DNA of 64,000 nucleotides from Coliplasma sp045538555 (GTDB taxonomy: Bacteria; Bacillota; Clostridia; Oscillospirales; CAG-382): positions 1-64,000 of the forward strand of contig JAZSRP010000004.1 of NCBI GenBank assembly GCA_045538555.1. The letters are read 5' to 3'. Under the pieces are notes generated by a model that was given only the letters and a program-made list of their open reading frames with translations, did no database searches and was not told the DNA's origin. Shown one piece after another: positions 57,399 to 64,000 of this stretch (position 1 is its first letter; the number at the start of each line of letters is the position of its first letter). The translations under genes were made by a program, and so were the position numbers.

Positions 57399-59930
57399 AT
57401 GAAAGGAACAAAAAGATTTTTTGCATTTTTGCTTGCACTCGTTCTGTGCGTGACGCTGATTCCTTTTGCTGCATTTGCCTATGGATCTGCGGACAAAAAG
57501 CTGATCATCACTCATATCAACGAGCCGCCCTCACGTGAGGGTACTGCGGTTATTGCCTCAGGTGCTTTGCACAAAAAGCTGGGCTCTCTCGGAACCTTTG
57601 CCTGGTGGAAGGTGATAATCTTTGACTGGGACGCCGATGAAAAGGTATACAAGGTGGTTTCGGTCTATCAGAACTCCAACAACCAGGACAAATCCACCGT
57701 GGAGATCCCCGAGACGGGATTTGCTTACGGTATCTGTATCGGAAACGATTATTCCGCTTCCGGCGGAATCAATTACCGCACCCAAAAGGTGATGGATTCC
57801 TGCAATTATATCACCACTTCAAATATTCCTGCAGGCACCAAGGCATACCTGTACAACACGGATCTTGCCAATGCAGTGATGCAGGACAACGGAAAGCTGT
57901 GGCACGATGCTGCCTATGAGTCCTATTCATACATCAAGCTGGAGACACCCGACGAGGGAAAAACAGCATACGATCCCAACGAGGTGATGCTGCTGGGATT
58001 TGATATTGTTCCCACGGATATCAACAGCATCAACTACCAGACCCAAAAGAGCATTATTCTTACGGATGACACCGGATACTATACCACTCAGCCCTCAGGC
58101 AAATACGAGTGGTGGACCACAGTTGTTTTTGAGTGGAACGATTTTTCTGAGTACCAGCCCTCCTACGTGGTTTCCTCCGTCAGCCGTACACTGGGAAACA
58201 ATGCGCCCAAGCAGCCCATCATTCCCGCCAACGGATTTGCGCTTCTTGATTGCGGTGCAAACACCTCTGCCACAGGCAATCTGAGAGAGGGAACCGTCTG
58301 CTGGCTTTATGACATTGATCTGGAAAAAGGCACTTTTGGAGCTTCACCCAAGATCAGAGCAAACATTCCTCTTGAGGGCGTCAGCGCATACGATCCTCAG
58401 ATCACTCCTCCTCGTCTCACCACTCCGGACATCAATGAGAAGGACCGTGCGGGCAACGTAAACACACTGGAATCGGGTATCACTGTCACCTGGGATGCCA
58501 TCAGCGGAGCCGATGGGTACAGAGTTGCCATCAACGATGCTTCCATCAATCCCGACGGACCTCTGAAGGTGCTTCCCGTCACCGTTCCAACAAATGAATA
58601 CACCGTTCCCGCAGATATTCTTGCTGTGGGCGGCTCCTATACCCTGTGGATCTCTGCTTTTGGAGAGGGCTACACAGACAGTTTTTGTGAAAAAGCAACC
58701 ATCAAGTGCGTCAGTGAGTCTGCTCTCAACACCTCGCTGAAGGACAAAACCATTGTTGCCTTTGGCGACAGCTTGACAGAAAGAACCGGATACGTCAATA
58801 TGCTGTACGGTTATCTGGGAAATCAGGTCATCAATGCGGGTATTGGCGGAAACACCACAATTCACGCAAAGAGCAGGTTTGATGTTGACGTTATTGATCA
58901 AAACCCCGACGTTGTTATTATCTGCTTTGGTATGAACGACCAAGCAACTGTTATTTCTACAAAAAAACCCAACGTTTCTCTTGAAACTTATACCCAAAAC
59001 CTGAGAGAGTTTGCTTCCACACTGACCCAAAAAGGCGTTGACGTCATCTTTATGACACCAAACCCTGCCTATGACGCAACGGGATACTACAAGCCCGGTG
59101 AGTACGGTCTGGACTATGCAGGCGAATATATGGACGATTTCTGCAACGCAATGCGGGAAGTTGCTCTTGAGTTCGGATGCGGTCTGGTTGACATCAACTA
59201 TGAGTGTGATTTTGAGGATATGTCAAAATTCATGGCGTTTGGCGACGGAATCCACCAGTCCACCGAGGGACATCTGCGCTACGCTGAGCTGATCTCCGAC
59301 TATCTGTTTGCCGCATATGACGATGTGGACAAGGCAACAATGACCGTCACCGCCAAGGATGAGGACGGAAACGTTTTGGGTACCTACACCCACGTGGGCA
59401 AGACAGGAGCGCACATCACTCTTGCAACACCGGTTATAGAAGGTAAGGTCACTGCTGACGCGGACATAAAAACCACATTTGTTGACGGAGCGGCCTTTGA
59501 GTTTGTATACGAGGACGAAAACCTTGTGCCCAAAACCGAGTCGGGCTATACCGTCAACGAAGAAAAGGGATACGTGCTTGGCGTAAAAGAAAGCACAAAG
59601 GCAGGGGATTTCAACAAGTCCTTTGCAACCGAGATCACCGTTTGCGGCAAGGACGGAAAACAGCTTTCCTCCACCGATATGGTTGGCAACGGATGCACAG
59701 TTGCTTTCGGAGGCAAGACCTATACGGTCATCGTCAAGGGTGACATCAACGGCAACGGAAATATTGATTCCACCGACTACCTCATGCTCAAACGAGCCAT
59801 TCTGGGCACCTACAAGCTGGATGAGATCGGAACTGTTGCAGGTGCGGTCTCAGACGGAGTTGCTCCGGCAGCTGCTGACTATATCAAGCTGAAGCGTCAC
59901 GTTTTGGGAACATTTGATATTTTTGATTGA
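57399..59930 (+). CDS. Secreted SGNH/GDSL hydrolase with C-terminal dockerin
   Basis: An 843-aa exported protein; AAGGAG before the ATG, signal peptide (1-28). The N-terminal half (30-330) is a beta-rich region with two similar blocks (about 90-150 and 195-310), followed by a fibronectin III-like segment (about 335-435). The SGNH hydrolase spans about 448-640: Ser458 in FGDSLTERTG, GGNTT, FGMND and D616-G-I-H619. The end is a type I dockerin: one good calcium loop (DINGNGNIDSTDYLMLKRAI) and a weaker second copy lacking its Asp ligands. An esterase acting on plant or host glycans, docked to a cohesin partner, is likely. Confidence 0.8.
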   Translation: MKGTKRFFAFLLALVLCVTLIPFAAFAYGSADKKLIITHINEPPSREGTAVIASGALHKKLGSLGTFAWWKVIIFDWDADEKVYKVVSVYQNSNNQDKSTVEIPETGFAYGICIGNDYSASGGINYRTQKVMDSCNYITTSNIPAGTKAYLYNTDLANAVMQDNGKLWHDAAYESYSYIKLETPDEGKTAYDPNEVMLLGFDIVPTDINSINYQTQKSIILTDDTGYYTTQPSGKYEWWTTVVFEWNDFSEYQPSYVVSSVSRTLGNNAPKQPIIPANGFALLDCGANTSATGNLREGTVCWLYDIDLEKGTFGASPKIRANIPLEGVSAYDPQITPPRLTTPDINEKDRAGNVNTLESGITVTWDAISGADGYRVAINDASINPDGPLKVLPVTVPTNEYTVPADILAVGGSYTLWISAFGEGYTDSFCEKATIKCVSESALNTSLKDKTIVAFGDSLTERTGYVNMLYGYLGNQVINAGIGGNTTIHAKSRFDVDVIDQNPDVVIICFGMNDQATVISTKKPNVSLETYTQNLREFASTLTQKGVDVIFMTPNPAYDATGYYKPGEYGLDYAGEYMDDFCNAMREVALEFGCGLVDINYECDFEDMSKFMAFGDGIHQSTEGHLRYAELISDYLFAAYDDVDKATMTVTAKDEDGNVLGTYTHVGKTGAHITLATPVIEGKVTADADIKTTFVDGAAFEFVYEDENLVPKTESGYTVNEEKGYVLGVKESTKAGDFNKSFATEITVCGKDGKQLSSTDMVGNGCTVAFGGKTYTVIVKGDINGNGNIDSTDYLMLKRAILGTYKLDEIGTVAGAVSDGVAPAAADYIKLKRHVLGTFDIFD

Positions 59931-59966
59931 TTTCGCGGCTTCTGACTCAATATTCGATTAAAAACA

Positions 59967-60007
59967 AAAAACCGCACGTGCATCAAAAAATGCCGGGCGG
60001 TTTTTTT
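59967..60007 (+). terminator. Terminator of the dockerin-SGNH gene
   Basis: AAAACCGC and GCGGTTTT arms with an inner GCAT/ATGC pair, followed by seven T. Confidence 0.85.
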
Positions 60008-60028
60008 GAAATGTATTTGCAAATCAAG

Positions 60029-60064
60029 AAAAGCGCTGTGCCTCTGCGGACACAGCGCTTTTTT
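60029..60064 (-). terminator. Terminator of the GHL10 gene
   Basis: Perfect stem AAAAGCGCTGTG / CACAGCGCTTTT with a 10-nt loop, 15 bp beyond the stop codon at 60079. Confidence 0.85.
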
Positions 60065-60078
60065 GCTGCAAAAAATTG

Positions 60079-63048
60079 TCAGCCATTAATAGGCCAGTCG
60101 GTGATGGCACCTGCGTCCATCTGAACCATAAGCACAACGTCGGCGCCGTCAAATCTGCCGTCGCCGCTTACTTCGATCGCGTCAAGGAGCGCCTGATCGA
60201 TCTCAATTACGGTTGCGTCAACCTGACGTGCAAGAACAAGGTCGTTGCCGTCAAAGGTACCGTTTCCGTCGATATCGCCGAGGATAACGGGTGGAGCGGC
60301 TTTTTCCAGACCAAGGATCGCATTGTTGATGTCAGCGGTTGCATCGTCAACCTGATCCTGCTGTGAGATGGTGCATCCGCTGATGTCAACTGCAAGTGCA
60401 TCTGCAAGTATTTGCCAGGTCTCGGGGGTGTAGTCGGATTCTTCCAGCTTTTCCGCCTCTGCCACTGCCTGATTGTAAGCAGTAAAATCAGCATCAAGCT
60501 CTTTCAGAGCAGTCATTGCATTTACAATCGCTCTTGTTGCGGCATCCACTGTGGATTGGAGGGGACTTGATGTTTTGTCCACCTTTATTGCCAATGCGGT
60601 TTCCAGTGTTGCCCAGGTTTGTGCGGTGTAGTGTGCCTCGTTCAGCTCTCCCGCCTGCTCAACTGCCTTGTCGTATTCGGAAAAATCCGCTGTGACGGGA
60701 CTGAGTGAGTCAATTGCGGCAAGGATGGAATCGGTGACACTGTCCAGCAGATACTGATCGGATTTCTTGATGTTGGAAACGTCAACTGCCAATGCGGATT
60801 TGAGAGAGTTCCATGATGAAGCGGTGTAGTCGGTTTCTACAAGAGAATTTGCTGTTTCCACGGCGGCGTTGTACTCGGTATAATCCGCCTCTGCAATAAC
60901 CAGACCTTCAATTGCACTGTAGATCGCGGCGGTGGCGTCATCCACTTTTTGCTGATCTTTTGCAAGAAGTCCGGAAACGTCCAGCGCCAGAGCTTCTGCC
61001 AAAACCGCCCATGACTGTGGAGTGTATATAGATTCGTCAAGAACACTTGTATCCACGATTGCCATGTTGTAATCGGTATAATCTGCATAAACCAGATTTT
61101 CCTCACGAACCACGGCAAAGGTTGCATCCTCAAGGTCATTTGCAAACACGGCTCTGAGGGATTCGTTGCTGACAGAATCCAGAGCGGATTTTACAGCATC
61201 AAGCTCGTCTCTGCTCTCTGCTGCGCCCTGTGAGCTGAAAGCGGACTGCGCGGTATTTGAAAGTGAAATAAGGTTGTTTCTCAGAGTGTAGCTGATCTTT
61301 CCGCTGTTGTATGCCAGATCCACTCTTTGTTCAAACCTGTCAAGAGCGATGTTGAATGTTTCTTGGTTGTCAAGGGTGGGGCATGTGGTGCGTGTTGTAA
61401 AGATGGTATCCTGAAGCAGATCGCCGCAGTTTTTGGAAAGATATTGCTCTATCTGGAAATAAACTGCGCCTTCGCAGCCCGTATCCAAAAGACTCTTTGT
61501 CTGGCGTCTCATGTCCTCGGCATCAAATTCGTCCATAAAAATGCCAAGTCCGGGGACTACCATGCATCTTTCGCCTGCGCTTTCAATGAACTGCTTCATC
61601 TGTGATACGTATCCGTCACCGTATGCCATGGGATGGATCATATCAAGCCATTCGTAGGCAAGCCAGATCAAGCTGTCCTGATAGAGAGTGATATAGCTTG
61701 TCCAGGGCTCCGGTCCAACGTCTGCCGAGAGGATGACGTCCGGAGCAACCTCGTTGACCAGCTTCCTCATCTTGTGAACAAAATCAGTGACGGTCAGGAT
61801 CCTGAACATCATAAAATCGTTCCAGTACTCTGCGTTGGTGTTGTAAGTGATCTCTGTGTCTGCGTACTGGGGATAAGCGGCTTTGAATTTTGTGATTGTG
61901 GCCTCATCGTAGCCGTAGTCATCGGTGTCGGTACGGTCGCGGTATCTGATATAGTCCATCTGGAATCCGTCAATGTCATAGGTTTCCAGAATGTATCTGT
62001 AGCTCAGAAGAAGGTGCTCAACGGCCTCGTCATTGGCGGGGCTGAGGAACATCATGCCCGATGACTCGTTGGAGTAGAGTGCGCTGCCATGGTTGGTGAG
62101 ACTGCGCCACTCCGGCTTTTTGTATGCGATGGATTTTGAAAAATAAGTACGTGTGGTGGTTCCGGAATAGAAAACGGGCATCCAAACGTGAAGCTCCATG
62201 CCTCTGCTGTGGCAGGAATTGATATATGCCTGAAGCACGTCAAATCCGTAAAAATCGGGGTTGTGCTCAAACATGCTGTATGCAGGCATAGGCATGATAG
62301 TGGTGCAGGCGTACATGGTCTCAAGGCATATCATGTTGATGCCTGCGTCATAGCAGCGTTGAACGTAGTTGTCAACCTGGGTTGCGGTGGTTTGGGTGGG
62401 GCGAATCCATACTCCGCGGTAGTCAAGAACGGGCGTATCGCGGAATAGGTCGGCAACCAGGCCGTAATCCTCTGCCAGGGTGTTGACAGTAGTCTCGTTG
62501 AAAGAGCCGTATCTGTCGTACTGAGTCATGATGTTGCTGTATCTTGTTTCCAGAGAGGAGAGCTGGGAGTCTGCAGTGGAATCATAGATATAGCACAGTG
62601 CTTTTGCGTTGTCTCTTGCGGCAAGCGCTTCGTTTCTTGCAACGTCAAGAATATACAGGGGAGCGGTCTCGGAGTCCACAAATGTGAGAACCTTGGTCTG
62701 CTGGTTAAATGTGCACAGCATACCTGCGGTGACGTTTGCGGAGAGCCAGTCTGCCATGGTGCCGTGGCCCGAAACAACAAAGCTTCCGTCACCTGTGGGG
62801 ATGGTGCTGTTGTTTCCGCCGGCATAGGAGACAACACCGTTTGTGACGGTGACCTCATATCCCCAGGCGTTGGTGCCTGTGGTGGTTCCGTGCTGGGAGT
62901 TGTACACTACGAGATAGTCTGTGTAGCGGGTACAGTTGATGCCTGTTGCCGTTTGGGTAAACGTGGTTTCGGCAGCAAAACTTCCCATGGGGATCACGGA
63001 AAAAAGAACAAAAAATGCGAGCAGCAGCGGTAAAAACCTCTTTTTCAT
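60079..63048 (-). CDS. Secreted GHL10-type putative glycoside hydrolase with FIVAR repeats and dockerin
   Basis: A 989-aa exported protein with a signal peptide (1-25) and an N-terminal domain (26-205). The GHL10/DUF187-type barrel (about 211-545) shows RGVWIRPTQTT, MELHVWMPVF, IDGFQMDYIRYRDRT and ILSADVGPEPW. Four FIVAR-like repeats of about 66 residues (about 660-925) each begin ADYTEYN or ADF-x-YN/D and contain YT-x-SW. A C-terminal dockerin-like module has two calcium loops (DIDGNGTFDGNDL and VSGDGRFDGADVV). It lies 24 bp after its paralogue. Likely a surface-bound glycan hydrolase; exact activity is unknown. Confidence 0.82.
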   Translation of the reverse strand: MKKRFLPLLLAFFVLFSVIPMGSFAAETTFTQTATGINCTRYTDYLVVYNSQHGTTTGTNAWGYEVTVTNGVVSYAGGNNSTIPTGDGSFVVSGHGTMADWLSANVTAGMLCTFNQQTKVLTFVDSETAPLYILDVARNEALAARDNAKALCYIYDSTADSQLSSLETRYSNIMTQYDRYGSFNETTVNTLAEDYGLVADLFRDTPVLDYRGVWIRPTQTTATQVDNYVQRCYDAGINMICLETMYACTTIMPMPAYSMFEHNPDFYGFDVLQAYINSCHSRGMELHVWMPVFYSGTTTRTYFSKSIAYKKPEWRSLTNHGSALYSNESSGMMFLSPANDEAVEHLLLSYRYILETYDIDGFQMDYIRYRDRTDTDDYGYDEATITKFKAAYPQYADTEITYNTNAEYWNDFMMFRILTVTDFVHKMRKLVNEVAPDVILSADVGPEPWTSYITLYQDSLIWLAYEWLDMIHPMAYGDGYVSQMKQFIESAGERCMVVPGLGIFMDEFDAEDMRRQTKSLLDTGCEGAVYFQIEQYLSKNCGDLLQDTIFTTRTTCPTLDNQETFNIALDRFEQRVDLAYNSGKISYTLRNNLISLSNTAQSAFSSQGAAESRDELDAVKSALDSVSNESLRAVFANDLEDATFAVVREENLVYADYTDYNMAIVDTSVLDESIYTPQSWAVLAEALALDVSGLLAKDQQKVDDATAAIYSAIEGLVIAEADYTEYNAAVETANSLVETDYTASSWNSLKSALAVDVSNIKKSDQYLLDSVTDSILAAIDSLSPVTADFSEYDKAVEQAGELNEAHYTAQTWATLETALAIKVDKTSSPLQSTVDAATRAIVNAMTALKELDADFTAYNQAVAEAEKLEESDYTPETWQILADALAVDISGCTISQQDQVDDATADINNAILGLEKAAPPVILGDIDGNGTFDGNDLVLARQVDATVIEIDQALLDAIEVSGDGRFDGADVVLMVQMDAGAITDWPING

Positions 63049-63072
63049 TTTGGTTCCTTTCTAAAAAATATT

Positions 63073-64000
63073 TTATTTTTTCTTCTTGTTGAGGATAATA
63101 AATATAATCAGAGCAATGATTGCGGCAACGGAGACGGAAATGCAGATGATGGGAACAATATTGGAGGGTTTGCTGTCATCTCCGGTCTGCTCGTCAGAGG
63201 GATTGCTCTCTGCAGGGGCGGAAACGTCCTGAGTGACGTCATCGCTTTCTGAGTCGGGAGAGGAGAAATCCGGAACATCGGAGAGGTCCAATTCCTTGTC
63301 GTATACTCTGCACACTTTGATGGCGTATTCGATGTCTGCAAGAATCACGTCTCTTGCGTTTTTGTCCATCTCTGTGCTGTTTATCAGCGAAACAAGTGCG
63401 TTGTACTCGGAAGAACCGATAGAGCAATCGGATGCGGTGCCCTTCAATGCGTCAATGGCAGAAAGGATGGCGTTTGCATCTCCGGTGATGGCGCCCTGAG
63501 GAACGATGATGTCGTTGATGCGTTTTTTTGCATAGTCAAGCATGGTGGCTACGGTTCTCTCGGGGTAGAGTGCGGGAGGAAGCGCGGTGTCACGGTATGC
63601 ACCGTTTTTGAGGAGCGCGCCTGTGTTTTTGGACAAGTATTTGCCTGATTCGAAAAATACGGATCCGTCGGTGCGGAGTGAAATGTTGTCCGAAACCTGA
63701 TCCTGCATATCGTTGGGGGTCAGCTCTGCCATAAAGATACCCAGACCGGGGGCAATAAAGGTGTTGTTTCCGCAGTTTTCTACCTGCTCCTCGATCTCGT
63801 CCTCAAATCCGTAACCGTATGCCATGGGATGGAGAAGGTCGATATAACCCTTTTCAAGCCATGTCATATAGTCCTGGTAGTTGCTCTGCTTTGCCTCGTT
63901 GGGCTCGGGAACAACGTCGGCAGAGAGCAAAACGTCGGGGGCAACCGTGTCAACCAGCTTGCGGATTCGGGCGACAAAATCCGTGATAACATCGCAGCGG
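63073..64000 (-). CDS. GHL10-type putative glycoside hydrolase, membrane-anchored (cut by window edge)
   Basis: The reading frame is open to base 64000, so only the C-terminal 308 or so residues are present. They hold the end of a GHL10 barrel (DFVARIRKLV, APDVLLSADVVPEP, DLLHPMAYGYGF, APGLGIFMAEL) that closely parallels the downstream paralogue. These are followed by a short helical region, a Ser/Asp-rich linker and a terminal membrane helix with KKKK. The internal TTG at 63930 is not the start. Unlike its neighbour it ends in a membrane anchor, not a dockerin. The two are a tandem duplication with different attachment modes. Confidence 0.82.
   Translation of the reverse strand, partial: RCDVITDFVARIRKLVDTVAPDVLLSADVVPEPNEAKQSNYQDYMTWLEKGYIDLLHPMAYGYGFEDEIEEQVENCGNNTFIAPGLGIFMAELTPNDMQDQVSDNISLRTDGSVFFESGKYLSKNTGALLKNGAYRDTALPPALYPERTVATMLDYAKKRINDIIVPQGAITGDANAILSAIDALKGTASDCSIGSSEYNALVSLINSTEMDKNARDVILADIEYAIKVCRVYDKELDLSDVPDFSSPDSESDDVTQDVSAPAESNPSDEQTGDDSKPSNIVPIICISVSVAAIIALIIFIILNKKKK

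Overview
The window reads as chromosome from a strictly anaerobic, Gram-positive member of the Clostridia (Oscillospirales-like gut or rumen lineages are my best guess; this rests on gene content, not on a search). The reasons are sigma-A promoters of TTGACA/TATAAT type, AGGAGG ribosome sites, the ferredoxin enzymes NfnAB and IorAB, DUF1836 and DUF1015 proteins, RNase J, a short ProS, dockerin modules and sortase-free surface proteins. No rRNA, tRNA, CRISPR array, integrase or insertion sequence was seen. Genes fill nearly all of the sequence, and most convergent pairs are separated by a clear terminator.

Layout. 1-5.4 kb: a hairpin-rich repeat, secG with a repeat-coded tail, a D-Ala-D-Ala carboxypeptidase homologue that has lost its catalytic residues, ribF, and a sugar nucleotidyltransferase fused to a decayed phosphomannomutase. 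5.4-15.1 kb: DUF1836 regulator, acyl-CoA synthetase, aquaporin, proS, a four-gene run headed by a large surface protein, and a small membrane protein. 15.1-24.2 kb: heterodimeric ABC exporter, RNase J, murA, surface SGNH hydrolase. 24.3-27.6 kb: a three-gene operon mtaD-ahcY-deoD for S-adenosylhomocysteine recycling. 27.7-31.5 kb: nfnAB and a TrpB2-type tryptophan synthase. 31.8-40.4 kb: nrdR, a PglF-type nucleotide-sugar dehydratase, the arylacetate cluster paaK-iorA-iorB-ACT, and two envelope-polymer genes. 40.6-48.4 kb: a complete arginine operon argGHCJBDF. 48.5-50.9 kb: a Wzm/Wzt-type polysaccharide exporter followed by what looks like the two ends of a deleted GH30 gene. 50.9-57.2 kb: pcrA-DUF1015-valS. 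57.4-64 kb: dockerin-bearing SGNH hydrolase and two neighbouring GHL10-type putative glycoside hydrolases, the last cut by the window edge.

The most interesting reading is the mtaD-ahcY-deoD operon. Three observations fit together: an SAH/MTA deaminase is encoded first; the AhcY has Lys where the vertebrate enzyme has the Glu that contacts the adenine amino group; and the hexameric-type PNP has Asn where E. coli DeoD has catalytic Asp204. All three point to a route through S-inosylhomocysteine and inosine (6-oxopurines) rather than adenosine. Other items worth checking are the catalytically dead S11 peptidase homologue, the decayed PMM domain in the 695-residue fusion, the structured leader before paaK-iorAB, and the GH30 remnant.
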